From contig QOUV01000013.1 in NCBI GenBank assembly GCA_003862155.1, forward strand, positions 1-62,420: a DNA stretch of 62,420 bases, read 5' to 3'. This DNA comes from Lachnospiraceae bacterium. GTDB lineage: Bacteria > Bacillota > Clostridia > Lachnospirales > Lachnospiraceae. The position numbers and the translations under genes are program-made. Shown in pieces: positions 42,973 through 52,147 of this stretch. A model generated the notes under the pieces. The model saw only the letters and a program-made list of their open reading frames with translations, ran no database searches and had not been told where the DNA came from. Every line of letters begins with the position of its first letter. Position 1 is the first letter of the stretch.

Positions 42973-42981
42973 AACATTATT

Positions 42982-43142
42982 GGGACAGTAGGGACGGTTC
43001 TTTTTGTCCCACTTTTTGAATTTTCTGACAAATTCATCCATCAATGTGGTGAAGGCGTTGTTATGCCCGAAGCAGCGCCGCAGATGGTCGGTCTCGCTCC
43101 GTAGGATTTTTCTGTTCGCGTGCGCTCGTCTATGTGCCGCCC
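42982..43142. repeat. GC-rich element, copy C, with GGGACAGTAGGGACGGTT motif
   Basis: 42982-42999 is the inverse of 26638-26655; GGGAC-GGTTCTTTTT-GTCCC can form a hairpin. 43069-43142 matches copy B (26484-26558), and TTTTTCTGTTCG ... GCCCTCT at 43109-43145 also matches the left arm of copy A (4442-4480). A plus-strand open frame from about 43004 has no coding character and is not called. 43143-43328 shows no feature I can support. Confidence 0.6.
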
Positions 43143-43328
43143 TCTACAGTGCGTTCTCCCTGCTTTTCAAGATAACAAATGAACTCGTCAGAAAACTTAA
43201 AGCGCTTATTTTCATTTTCAGGATAGCGCTTCCGCTGATCAAGAATCTTAAACGCATCGTTCTATGGTTTCAGCATACTGCCGTATCTCTCAAATTTTCT
43301 ACAAGCCTATGCAGATTTCAAACACGAT

Positions 43329-43546
43329 CAGGCTCTATATTAAAACAGCATAAATCTGGTTTTTAGTTTCCTGCTCCGCAGACTTTCAGTATTGAAAAAG
43401 CATTACACTGCTTTAAGTTTTTCACCAACATCCAGTCCTATATTGAGACTTCATAAGTATGGCTTTTAGTTTCCTGCTTCGCAGACTCTCAGTATTGAAA
43501 AAGCATTGCACCGGATTAAGTTTTTCTTAAACAACAGGTTCTATAA
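43329..43546. repeat. 103-bp tandem repeats downstream of argH
   Basis: Unit 1 (43329-43431) and unit 2 (43432-43534) share TTTTAGTTTCCTGCT-C-CGCAGACT and CAGTATTGAAAAAGCATT exactly or nearly so. A third, truncated unit begins in phase at 43535 (CAGGTTCTATA). Each holds a CTGC-TCC/TTC-GCAG mini-hairpin whose loop differs while the stem is kept. No open frame runs through the units. Confidence 0.7.
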
Positions 43547-43559
43547 AAAAGCCACTGCC

Positions 43560-44960
43560 TCACGCCTTATCGATCAGGCTGTCGGCGTCCTTCAGATAGT
43601 CGATGCACGCTTTGATCTCTTCTTCCATCGCTGCCCTGCCCGGTGCTCCTGTCGTAAGGCGCTTGTCAACGCAGGTCTTTATCGAGATTGCATCGTAGAC
43701 ATCATCTTCGAACTTCGGCGAGAACTTTTTGAGTTCATCAAGTGAAAGGTCGTCGATCGCGCATTTTTTGTCGATGCAGTCGAGGACGATCCTGCCGACA
43801 ATTCCGTGGGCGTCGCGGAACGGGATGCCTTTGCCAACAAGATAGTCGGCCACATCGGTCGCGTTCGTGAAGCCGTGACGGGCCGATCTCTCCATGATCT
43901 CTTTGTTGAACTTCAGGGTGGCGAGCATGCCGTCAAAAAGATGAATGCAGCCCTTCGCCGTATCCATCGCGTCAAACGAGAGCTCCTTGTCCTCCTGCAT
44001 ATCTTTATTGTACGCGAGAGGCAGGCCCTTCATCGTCGTAAGCATCTGGATCAGTGCGCCGTAAACACGGCCGGTCTTGCCGCGGACGAGCTCTGCTATA
44101 TCAGGGTTTTTCTTCTGAGGCATTATAGAGCTGCCTGTCGAAAAACCGTCGTCAATCTCAACGAATCGGTACTCATTTGAATTCCATAGGATGATCTCCT
44201 CGGAAAACCTCGAAAGGTGCATCATAATGATAGAAAGAGCTGAGAGAAATTCAATCAGGTAGTCCCGATCACTGACACCGTCCATCGAATTGCGGGTCGG
44301 CCCGTAGAATCCAAGTGACTCGGCCGTCATCTGTCTGTCGAGCGGGTAAGTCGTGCCGGCGAGAGCGCCGCTTCCAAGCGGGCAATAGTTCATTCTGTCG
44401 TAAATATCGGCAAGTCTCCCGCGATCCCTCCTGAACATTTCAAAATATGCACCGAGGTGATGGGCGAGAGTGACCGGCTGGGCCTTCTGCAAATGTGTAA
44501 AACCAGGCATGACCGTGTCAATATTTTTTTGCATGATAGAAAGGATCGTCCCGAGCAGGTGCTTTAAAAGGTCGTCCGTCTCGCGGACCTGCTTTCTCGT
44601 ATAGAGCCTCATATCGAGAGCCACCTGGTCGTTTCTGCTGCGGCCGGTGTGAAGTTTTTTTCCAGCGTCGCCGACGCGGTTAATAAGATTCGCCTCGACA
44701 AAACTGTGGATGTCCTCATACTCATCTGTGATCTTGAGCCGGCCGTTGTCGACGTCGGCCTCGATCGAATCGAGCCCGCCGAGGATCACGTCCCTGTCCT
44801 CTTTTGAAATAATGCCCTGCTTCGCGAGCATTTTCACATGGGCTCTCGAGCCCGCAACATCCTCATGAAAAAATCTCTGGTCAAAACCAATGGACGCGTT
44901 AAAAGCGTAAACAAGCTTGTCCGTATCCTTCGTAAATCTTCCGCCCCAGAGCTGTGCCAT
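43560..44960 (-). CDS. argH: argininosuccinate lyase
   Basis: A 466-residue enzyme for the last step of arginine synthesis, argininosuccinate to arginine and fumarate. LWGGRFTKDTD (4-14), HTGRSRNDQV, GFTHLQKAQPVT and the flexible loop GSSIMPQKKNPD are intact. argG is not adjacent. It follows queH on the same strand after a gap of about 170 bases (44961-45132) with a weak CCTGA/TCAGG hairpin. Confidence 0.97.
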   Translation of the reverse strand: MAQLWGGRFTKDTDKLVYAFNASIGFDQRFFHEDVAGSRAHVKMLAKQGIISKEDRDVILGGLDSIEADVDNGRLKITDEYEDIHSFVEANLINRVGDAGKKLHTGRSRNDQVALDMRLYTRKQVRETDDLLKHLLGTILSIMQKNIDTVMPGFTHLQKAQPVTLAHHLGAYFEMFRRDRGRLADIYDRMNYCPLGSGALAGTTYPLDRQMTAESLGFYGPTRNSMDGVSDRDYLIEFLSALSIIMMHLSRFSEEIILWNSNEYRFVEIDDGFSTGSSIMPQKKNPDIAELVRGKTGRVYGALIQMLTTMKGLPLAYNKDMQEDKELSFDAMDTAKGCIHLFDGMLATLKFNKEIMERSARHGFTNATDVADYLVGKGIPFRDAHGIVGRIVLDCIDKKCAIDDLSLDELKKFSPKFEDDVYDAISIKTCVDKRLTTGAPGRAAMEEEIKACIDYLKDADSLIDKA

Positions 44961-45132
44961 TGTAATTCCTCCTTCAGTGTTATGTCTTCTTTTGTCTTTT
45001 TCTTTTATCCTTGTAAAAATTCCTGACAGTCAGGCTGTCTCTTAGTTTCCATAGTGTTTATTGTACCAATCTGAGTCCGGAAAATCAACGAGGAGAGTAT
45101 ATTGCATATCTCAAAAAGAAATGCCAGGCTCA

Positions 45133-45786
45133 TCACCTGACACCCCTTGCCTCCTTCTGTCTCTTCCTCTCGTTATACGAAAAAACGCAGCCACAGTAGT
45201 CCTGCCTGTAGATTCCGTATTCGCGGCTCAGCTCGCAGCTGCGCAGATAACCGTTTTTCTTTTTGAAGTCGGACGGCAGCCACCTGACTCCGTACTTTTC
45301 CCCCATCGCTCCGCCGATCTCATTCAAAAGCGCCGCATCCTTCATCGGCGAAATCGTAAGAGTCGAAGTAAAATAATCGAAGCCCTTTTCAAAAGCCACC
45401 TGAGCCGTCGTCCCGAGCCTAAGCTTAAAGCACTCCGTGCAGCGAGCACCTCTCTCGGGCTCATTTTCAAGACCTTTCGCCGCTCTGTAAAATTCCTGCG
45501 TCTCGAAGTCCCCCTCAATAAACCCTACCGGATGCTTCGCCGGAAATCGCCTTATAAACTCCTGCTGTTCCTTCACCCTGTGAAAATATTCACTGTCCGG
45601 ATAAATATTCGGATTATAGTAAAACACCGTCACATTAAAAAACTGCGACAGATATTCGATGCAGTACGAACTGCAGGGCGCACAGCAGCTGTGCAGAAGC
45701 ACATCAGGTACTCTGCCGTCAGCCGTCGCCTTAGAGATCTCAGCCTCGCAAAGTTTTTGATAATTGAGCTTGATTTTATTTTCCAT
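45133..45786 (-). CDS. queH: epoxyqueuosine reductase QueH
   Basis: A 217-residue protein (formerly DUF208) that reduces epoxyqueuosine to queuosine in tRNA. Its cysteines lie in LLHSCCAPCSS, RCTECFKLRL, SCELSREYG and DYCGCVFS, binding a 4Fe-4S cluster and an adjacent metal. LPSDFKKKNGY is a family motif. ATG 45786 gives the family's usual start (MENKIKLNYQKLC); the longer frame has 19 extra residues without support. Confidence 0.93.
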   Translation of the reverse strand: MENKIKLNYQKLCEAEISKATADGRVPDVLLHSCCAPCSSYCIEYLSQFFNVTVFYYNPNIYPDSEYFHRVKEQQEFIRRFPAKHPVGFIEGDFETQEFYRAAKGLENEPERGARCTECFKLRLGTTAQVAFEKGFDYFTSTLTISPMKDAALLNEIGGAMGEKYGVRWLPSDFKKKNGYLRSCELSREYGIYRQDYCGCVFSYNERKRQKEARGVR

Positions 45787-45846
45787 ATCGCTTATCGTAC
45801 CAATCCCCTTTCGCGTCGCTTGTGATTGGCAGCCTTCAGACATATT

Positions 45847-47718
45847 TTAAACCAGATACCTCTCCGGAATATTAGTGATAAGATCCGTAACACCTGACTC
45901 ACCGTAGATACGCTGGTCATAGGAGAGCACTTTTCTCGGGTCATTAGTGTAGAATGGCTCCTCCATGTTCCAGGCTCTGACAGGAATGTCCTCTTTTCCC
46001 TCAGGAAGCGGAGAAGAGAGGCCTCCGATCCACGGGTGAATCGCATCCGCTTTGATCGGCGTTCCATCCGTGCGATACAGGCAGTAGTCGACCGTTCCGG
46101 CGAGCATACCCGTGCTGCATGAAGGGTCGAGCTTTTTCATAAGCTCTATCGAATCAGCTAAAAACGATGAGTAAACAATATACTTCTCGAGGCCGTGTTT
46201 TCTTACGAGGTCGAGAGTCTTCTGCTCAATCCCCTCGTAGCGGATCACGCTGGTCTTAAGCTCGACATTTATCATGAACCCATTGTTCTTACAGAACGGC
46301 TCCATCGCCGTCAGGAATTCATCGAATGTCGGGATTGTAAAATAGCTCTGGTCTGCATATCTGCTTTCAATCTCAGAGAAGATCTTCTCGACCACGGCCT
46401 GTCTCTTTTGATCTCCATCAAGCGGCGGGACGATATAATCGAACTTCCGCCTGTTGGATATTTTAAGCTGCTTAAGTTCCTTCAGCGTAAATGAATTTAA
46501 GAGTCTGTCACCACCGTCTGTGACACGCTTAACGTTCTCATCGTGGAAAACAACTACTTCACCGTCTTTTGTAAGCTGAACATCCATCTCGCATCCAGTG
46601 ATCCCCGGGATTCTGGCGCACGCCTCAAAAGCCGGCAGCGTGTTTTCAGGGAATCTGAAACAGCATCCTCTGTAGCCCCAGATCCTGACTTTTTCTTTGG
46701 AAATTCTGACAGGAGATAAGGTGCGCTCAGATAAAAACTTCCCCATAACAGAAGCCATAGCGACAGAGATATCTTTGTTAAATAAAATGCGGCTGATGGA
46801 GTCCTGATCTCCGTTGCAGGCATCCTTAAACACATTTATCTCATACTGCATTCCCGAGCCCTCGAATTCAAAATCGTATTTCTCGATCTTGTCAGGATTC
46901 TCATGATGAACTTCAACCTGCTTCGTAAGCCACCACGGTGCCGGCACATAAATATACCCCATCGCTCCACTAATCGTAAGCGAGCCATCGCTCTTTACAG
47001 AAAGACCCGTTTTCGCTCTCGCAAATGATCCCGCGGTCCTTAAAATTCCAAGACCATTCTCTGCTCTCTCTCCTTTATAATCAAAATACGCGTTAGTAAA
47101 TCCATCCACACCATTCGACACAGGTGTCGAGTCAAATCTTACGTCCCTGAAATCAGTTCCCAGCACAGTAAAGATCACAAGCATCGGATAAGTGCCAACC
47201 TCTGTAAAAGCGCCAGCCGTCTGCCTGTTCCAATATTCCCTCGAGTTGGTCGGCTGTAGTTTCGTAAAAGCGGCCTCGACTTCAGTAACTTTTCCAATGG
47301 CACCAGCCTTAAGGAGCCTGCAAATTCCGGCAAATCCCGGGCAGTACGCTGTCTTTAAGGCTTCCATAAGGATAAGCCCCCTGCTGTCAGCCAGCGCAAA
47401 AAGCTCTTCTGCCTCTTTCCCAGAAAGAGCCAGAGGCTTCTCGCAGAGCACATTTTTCCCGGCTTCAAGGGCCTTCCTGATATAAGCGCTGTGGGTCTCG
47501 TGAGGAGATGCGATATAGACCGCATCGCACTTATCGAAAAACTGCTCCAGATCATCCTCCGGATTCTCAATACCATGAGCTTTGCAGAATTCACCTGCAC
47601 TCCCGGCGTGCGGATTATAAACCGTCCCGACACTCACACCATCGACTGAAGTCTTTACAAATCTGTCCGCAATGCGGCCAGAACCAATAATTCCTAAACG
47701 TAAATTTCTATATGCCAT
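45847..47718 (-). CDS. Gfo/Idh/MocA oxidoreductase fused to a GDPD-like domain
   Basis: A 623-residue two-domain protein. Residues 1-335 form an NAD(P)-dependent Gfo/Idh/MocA oxidoreductase: Rossmann motif LGIIGSGRIADR (7-18), ASPHETH, CEKPLAL and EALKTAYCPGF. Residues 355-623 match glycerophosphodiester phosphodiesterases: PENTLPAFEA, GCEMDVQLTKDGEVVVFHDENVKRVTDG and MINVELKT. The first catalytic His of GDPD (HRG) is Tyr here (WGYRGCC), while the second His and the metal-binding Glu/Asp remain. ATG 47718 follows GGAGGAAAATTATTG. A sugar-containing glycerophosphodiester substrate is a guess. Confidence 0.85.
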   Translation of the reverse strand: MAYRNLRLGIIGSGRIADRFVKTSVDGVSVGTVYNPHAGSAGEFCKAHGIENPEDDLEQFFDKCDAVYIASPHETHSAYIRKALEAGKNVLCEKPLALSGKEAEELFALADSRGLILMEALKTAYCPGFAGICRLLKAGAIGKVTEVEAAFTKLQPTNSREYWNRQTAGAFTEVGTYPMLVIFTVLGTDFRDVRFDSTPVSNGVDGFTNAYFDYKGERAENGLGILRTAGSFARAKTGLSVKSDGSLTISGAMGYIYVPAPWWLTKQVEVHHENPDKIEKYDFEFEGSGMQYEINVFKDACNGDQDSISRILFNKDISVAMASVMGKFLSERTLSPVRISKEKVRIWGYRGCCFRFPENTLPAFEACARIPGITGCEMDVQLTKDGEVVVFHDENVKRVTDGGDRLLNSFTLKELKQLKISNRRKFDYIVPPLDGDQKRQAVVEKIFSEIESRYADQSYFTIPTFDEFLTAMEPFCKNNGFMINVELKTSVIRYEGIEQKTLDLVRKHGLEKYIVYSSFLADSIELMKKLDPSCSTGMLAGTVDYCLYRTDGTPIKADAIHPWIGGLSSPLPEGKEDIPVRAWNMEEPFYTNDPRKVLSYDQRIYGESGVTDLITNIPERYLV

Positions 47719-47793
47719 ATCAATAATTTTCCTCCAACTTAATATGATATAAGGGGTCAAAAAGCATGACTTAATGACCCGCCCCACAGCTCC

Positions 47794-47818
47794 AGAAAAA
47801 TAACCACCTATCTGGTTA
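47794..47818 (-). terminator. weak terminator after the DUF1703-type gene
   Basis: On the minus strand TAACCA, loop GATAGG, TGGTTA, then TTTTTCT; the stem is only 6 bp. Confidence 0.45.
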
Positions 47819-47838
47819 CAAGAAAAAAACAACTTCGC

Positions 47839-49416
47839 TTATGATATCTTATAATCCGACACATTCCTCTTCTCTGTCGAGAATACTACTCCGATTTTAT
47901 AAAGCTTGCGGTCGTCAGCAGAATATGGGATAGCATAACCCTTGTCATCTATTTGCTGCATTGCATCTTCTATCGGCTTATCGAGCTTGAATTCGAAGAC
48001 ATAGATATAATCCGGAGTTTTGACAACGCAGTCAGCCCGACCTGCAGCCATGTGTACTTCACAGCTGGTGTACGCACCCATAAGCGAAAGAATAAGGAAA
48101 AGCTGTCTTGACCACTCACCTTCATACTCCGGAGCCTTTCCCTCAGGATATGGAATTGCTGCAAAAAGAGAGGTCAGACGATTTATGAAAGACTCAGGAT
48201 TGCCATTTTTCAAATCCATCAGCATATATCTGAGAGAAACAGGATTTTCTTGATTTCCAGATCCAAGAACCGACGGAATAAGTGAGTTCAAAAAGCCATA
48301 TCTTACCTCATCATTTGGGAGCTTAAGAGAATACAGCCTGAAATCGCTGTCATATCCGCAAATGGTCAGATAACCTGTCTGATAATAGAGTGGGATAGGG
48401 TTTTGGTCCTCAACCCTGTAGTTCAAAAGCTCATCTTCTGTCGCTTCTACACCATCAGTAATCTGCGGAAGCGTCATACTAGATTTCTGCAGTTTTTTAA
48501 TAAGGATATCAGGCGTACCAGTTCCAAACCAGTAGCTGTTGAAATCTTTATTCATAAAGGCACTGAGCAGGCTGAACGGATTGTACACTCCGACACCATT
48601 CTTTGAAAAATGGTAGCCGTCGTACATTTTTTCAAGCTTAGCGAGGCATTCTTTACGTGAAATCCCCTGTTCATCAGAAAGGCTATCTATCTCTGGCTCA
48701 AAATTGGTAAGAAGCTCATCTTCCGTAATTCCACAGATACCAGAAAACTCGTTATTCATTGATATATCGACAAGTTGATTGAGATCAGAAAAAATCGATA
48801 CCTTGGTGAATTTAGTCACTCCCGTGAAAAATACGAACCTCAGATACTCATCCATATCCTTAAGAATAGAGAAAAATCCCTTGTATAGCTCTCTGTTTTT
48901 TTCTTCCTGCTCTGGACTAGAAATCATCGTAGACAGCAGAGGCTTGTCATACTCATCAACAAGCACAACCACCTGTCGACCAGTTTTCTTATATAATCGT
49001 TTTATGACTTCCTCAAAGCGAACCGAAACATCCCCATCAGCATGTTCTAAGTCATACTTATTTTCAACATCTGTCAATGTAGAGATTAATCTGTTATTAA
49101 GCCCGTCCGGCTCATTGTATTGTCCACCAGACAGATAAAAAGTAATGACCGGATACTTCGCCCAGGCATTCTCTCCCCGCTCAGGCTCCTTTTTCTCTAT
49201 ATAAAGGCCTTTAAAAAGTTCTTTTTCACCTGAAAAATAGCTCTCGAGCGTAGAGATAAACAGACTTTTTCCAAACCGTCTCGGCCGTGACAAAAAATAG
49301 CTTTTTACATCTGTACTGAGCTTCCATACATATTCAGTTTTATCCACATACACAAAGTTTTTCTCTCGAATATCTTTAAAACTCTGTATGCCCACCGGCA
49401 GTACACGTTTTTTCAT
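47839..49416 (-). CDS. AAA-ATPase-like protein with PD-(D/E)XK domain (DUF1703 type)
   Basis: A 525-residue protein. N-terminal LPVGIQSFKDIREKNFVYVDKT is the family start. The P-loop is RPRRFGKS, Walker B VVVLVDEYDKPL, and the C-terminal nuclease-fold motif is GRADCVVKTPDYIYVFEFK. Such genes occur in many copies in Bacteroidetes and Clostridia; a nuclease, regulatory or mobile-element role is debated. ATG 49416 is preceded by GGAGG. It stands alone between a promoter (49459-49487) and a terminator. Confidence 0.9.
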   Translation of the reverse strand: MKKRVLPVGIQSFKDIREKNFVYVDKTEYVWKLSTDVKSYFLSRPRRFGKSLFISTLESYFSGEKELFKGLYIEKKEPERGENAWAKYPVITFYLSGGQYNEPDGLNNRLISTLTDVENKYDLEHADGDVSVRFEEVIKRLYKKTGRQVVVLVDEYDKPLLSTMISSPEQEEKNRELYKGFFSILKDMDEYLRFVFFTGVTKFTKVSIFSDLNQLVDISMNNEFSGICGITEDELLTNFEPEIDSLSDEQGISRKECLAKLEKMYDGYHFSKNGVGVYNPFSLLSAFMNKDFNSYWFGTGTPDILIKKLQKSSMTLPQITDGVEATEDELLNYRVEDQNPIPLYYQTGYLTICGYDSDFRLYSLKLPNDEVRYGFLNSLIPSVLGSGNQENPVSLRYMLMDLKNGNPESFINRLTSLFAAIPYPEGKAPEYEGEWSRQLFLILSLMGAYTSCEVHMAAGRADCVVKTPDYIYVFEFKLDKPIEDAMQQIDDKGYAIPYSADDRKLYKIGVVFSTEKRNVSDYKIS

Positions 49417-49458
49417 GCGCACCTCCATCGACTCAGTAATTTCACGCCTCTTTCAATA

Positions 49459-49487
49459 ATTATACGCCCCAGGCAGGATAAAGACAA
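49459..49487 (-). promoter_or_regulatory. promoter of the DUF1703-type gene
   Basis: On the minus strand TTGTCT (49487-49482), a 17-base spacer and TATAAT (49464-49459). Confidence 0.6.
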
Positions 49488-49503
49488 CCTCCGCAAAAAC
49501 TAT

Positions 49504-49535
49504 GAGGCGGCAGACCAGCTTTGGTCTACCGCCTC
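49504..49535 (-). terminator. terminator overlapping the 3' end of the glycosyltransferase gene
   Basis: On the minus strand GAGGCGGTAGACCA, loop AAGC, TGGTCTGCCGCCTC (one wobble), then ATAGTTTTTG. The first arm contains the stop codon TAG of the gene ending at 49526. Confidence 0.75.
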
Positions 49536-50620
49536 TGTTTTGTTTTCATCTCTTCTTCCTGACATTTTGCAGCCTTCTCCTTATCTCCGAAGAGGCTGTA
49601 GTAGAGTCCCAGATTGTGCCAGGCCTTGAATGAGCCAGTCCCCGTGACAGTCATCTGGTCATCGCGCTCCCCGATCTCGATGCACCTCAGATAGCTCTTC
49701 TCGATTTCAGGCAAATACTCTATATACTTCGCCGTATCAGAAAGCACAAGCTTCATGAAAAAAATCCCTCTGAAGAAATAAAAATCCGAGTTTTCTAAAA
49801 AGTACTTTTCTGTTTCAGATACGATTGAAAACGCTTTTTCCAGTGATTCACTGGTATTTATATCTGTGAGAGTATATAAATATCTGACCACTCCATCTTT
49901 TACAAAATCAGCCTTAAAAGCGTTATCATTTCCGGCAATCAGATCAAAGAACTTTGAAAAATAACCGCCTGCCTCAGTCGTCCTCTTCATACTCTTTAAA
50001 GCAACCCCCATCTGATAGCAGATATATGGGTCAAGTGGATTTTTCTCGTACTCTTTTTGCAGGTATCCGAGGTTTCTCTCGCCCTTGCTCCTATCCAGAT
50101 AGCCATCATGATCTGCTATAAAAGGAGTACTGATATGTGGTCCTTTAAAGTCTGGCTGTTCATGAATTATTCCTGTATACCTGGTACCCCGGGGAATCAG
50201 CCGTGTAATCCTACTTTCCTCTATATCTATCTGATCATTATCACCATAGAACTGACTGTATCTGAACAGATATCCAGCCCAGGCATCTCCGCACTTCGCA
50301 CAGGAAGCTTCAAGAAAATCATGAATATCCTGCATAGGCTTTCTCAGATACTCATCAGCATCGAGCACCAGCGAATAGTCTGCACCATGCTTTTCAGACA
50401 TCTCAAGCGAGAAATTTCTGGCAGCGGAGAAGTTATTTATCCAGTCAAAATGATACAAATGAATCTTATCAGAGATGGATACTGCAATCTCACAGGTATC
50501 ATCAGTCGAGCCAGTATCCACTACAATAATCTCGTCCACATATGGAGCAGCAGCCCTAAGGCACTTCTCAATGCAGCGTGATTCATTTTTCGTGATCATA
50601 GCGATATTTATTTTCATCAT
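49526..50620 (-). CDS. family 2 glycosyltransferase with TPR-like C-terminus
   Basis: A 364-residue protein. Residues 1-200 are a GT2 domain: IAMITKNESRCIEKCL, EIIVVDTGSTDDT, the ArnT-like FSAARNFSLE and the nucleotide/metal site LVLDADEYL. The C-terminal half is helical with TPR-like repeats (PLDPYICYQMGVALKSMKR, AWHNLGLYYSLFGDKEKA). Related proteins glycosylate cell-surface or flagellar proteins. The ATGATG start at 50620 follows GGGGAATCATTT. Confidence 0.87.
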   Translation of the reverse strand: MMKINIAMITKNESRCIEKCLRAAAPYVDEIIVVDTGSTDDTCEIAVSISDKIHLYHFDWINNFSAARNFSLEMSEKHGADYSLVLDADEYLRKPMQDIHDFLEASCAKCGDAWAGYLFRYSQFYGDNDQIDIEESRITRLIPRGTRYTGIIHEQPDFKGPHISTPFIADHDGYLDRSKGERNLGYLQKEYEKNPLDPYICYQMGVALKSMKRTTEAGGYFSKFFDLIAGNDNAFKADFVKDGVVRYLYTLTDINTSESLEKAFSIVSETEKYFLENSDFYFFRGIFFMKLVLSDTAKYIEYLPEIEKSYLRCIEIGERDDQMTVTGTGSFKAWHNLGLYYSLFGDKEKAAKCQEEEMKTKQRR

Positions 50621-50689
50621 AAATGATTCCCCGCCCATCCGATAGTTATATACTATATTCTATCACAAAGAAGATTCAGCAGATACTTA

Positions 50690-52111
50690 TCAAAAACTCT
50701 TGTATAAATCATCCAGCGTCAAAAGAACAATGCTGTCGTCATTAATTGTATCAAACCAATCAGTATAACCACTCAGGGAAAAGAACAGGTATCTTATGAT
50801 ACGGTATTTTCCGCTAATGACAGATGATCGTCTAACAAGAGTATCGTAGACATTCTTATCAATTCTATCATTTTTAAACTTGCATTCACCAATAACCGCA
50901 GTTTTATCTACATCAGAAATTCCGACCACATCTATATCAGCTGACTGATGGATATTTTCTGGACCTTTTTTGAAGTTCTCAGTGCCCCACCAGACACCAA
51001 CACTTGTAAGCATGCTTCCAAATGCCCCGGTTATTCCATTCATCAGAGTATAATATCGGCACATGTCTTCAAAAACATTTCCCATAAAATCATGCAGCTG
51101 GGGCTTTACCACCTTGTCATAGTAGCGATCACCCTGCCCCATCTCTATCACACTTGTAGCCTTTGGGATAAACGCATACCAGAATCTGAACATCGAATCC
51201 TTAAGGATATACTTTGTTTTCTTTTTATTTTTTTCTTCGGTGATACATTTTCTTTTTTCTACAAGGCCGACCTGTATCAGCTTATCTATGGTATAGAGAA
51301 CAGTCGTAGGATTCTGCCCGATTTTTTGAGATATCTCATTTACAGTGTTTACACCGGACGCAATCTGCTCGATAACATTGTTTACCATAGTGACATCTGA
51401 AAATTCCTGTGTCAGCAGATTCCTGGTCTCGTCATAGAGATAGCCATCGGTATGGAAAAATAAACGCTTAATATTAGTATCAACGCTGCATTTTGGATTA
51501 ATAAGTGCCAGGTACTTTGCGACACCACCGGTAATACCATAGACCACAGCTTTGTCTTCAGAGGAGTATGCAGGGACGAACTTCGCCGCGTCTAAATAAT
51601 CAAAAGCCTCCAGTCTTATCTGCGAATTTCTCCTTCCAAAAAGCGGACTCTTTTCGCTTAAAACCTTATTTTCCATAAAGCTTAAGGACGAACCGCAAAG
51701 AATGATCATCAGGTTCTTATCAGACCAAATCGTATCGATATATTTCTGCATCACAGAAAGCAGCGCCCTGTCATCCTGCGCCCAGAAAGGCAGCTCATCA
51801 ATAACAAGGATCAGTTTCTCATCACTCAGCCTGTTTGAGATAAAATCAAAAACAGCTTCAAGCGATGGAAAAGTAACCCCAACAAGAGACGGCTCAAGTG
51901 TTGAAATAACCTGCTGTGAAAGCAGTTCGAGATTTCTTTCCCTGCCAACCTTCGTTGCAGTATAAAATACAGCTTTTTTATCCTTTATGAACTCATTTAT
52001 CAGAGTAGACTTTCCTATTCTTCTGCGTCCATAGATCACAGTCATCCCAAAACCAGGCTGACTGTAAAGCTCATCAAGACTACTCAGCTCACGCTCTCTA
52101 CCGATAAACAT
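50690..52111 (-). CDS. archaeal-type ATPase with winged helix and DUF234/PD-(D/E)XK C-terminus
   Basis: A 473-residue protein. FIGRERELSSLDELY leads, followed by Walker A IYGRRRIGKSTLI, Walker B LILVIDELPFW and sensor IILCGSSLSFM. A winged-helix region (NVIEQIASGVNTVNEISQKI) precedes a DUF234 nuclease-like end with ADIDVVGISDVDKTAVIGECKFKN. ATG 52111 follows AGGAG; a longer frame start is upstream in the promoter. Function is unknown, possibly defence or a toxin-antitoxin-like system. Confidence 0.87.
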   Translation of the reverse strand: MFIGRERELSSLDELYSQPGFGMTVIYGRRRIGKSTLINEFIKDKKAVFYTATKVGRERNLELLSQQVISTLEPSLVGVTFPSLEAVFDFISNRLSDEKLILVIDELPFWAQDDRALLSVMQKYIDTIWSDKNLMIILCGSSLSFMENKVLSEKSPLFGRRNSQIRLEAFDYLDAAKFVPAYSSEDKAVVYGITGGVAKYLALINPKCSVDTNIKRLFFHTDGYLYDETRNLLTQEFSDVTMVNNVIEQIASGVNTVNEISQKIGQNPTTVLYTIDKLIQVGLVEKRKCITEEKNKKKTKYILKDSMFRFWYAFIPKATSVIEMGQGDRYYDKVVKPQLHDFMGNVFEDMCRYYTLMNGITGAFGSMLTSVGVWWGTENFKKGPENIHQSADIDVVGISDVDKTAVIGECKFKNDRIDKNVYDTLVRRSSVISGKYRIIRYLFFSLSGYTDWFDTINDDSIVLLTLDDLYKSF

Positions 52112-52147
52112 AACGTCATCTCCTGAAGTTTTATTCAGAACGGTTTT

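Noticed and set aside
42903-42980. T-box leader for alaS
   Set aside because: The promoter leaves a leader of only about 35 nt and no AGGGTGG core is present.
43004-43366. 120-codon plus-strand frame
   Set aside because: It spans element copy C and enters the tandem repeats, starts with TTG and has no domain pattern.
43329-43546. CRISPR array
   Set aside because: Units are 103 bp, adjacent and without variable spacers, and no cas genes are present.
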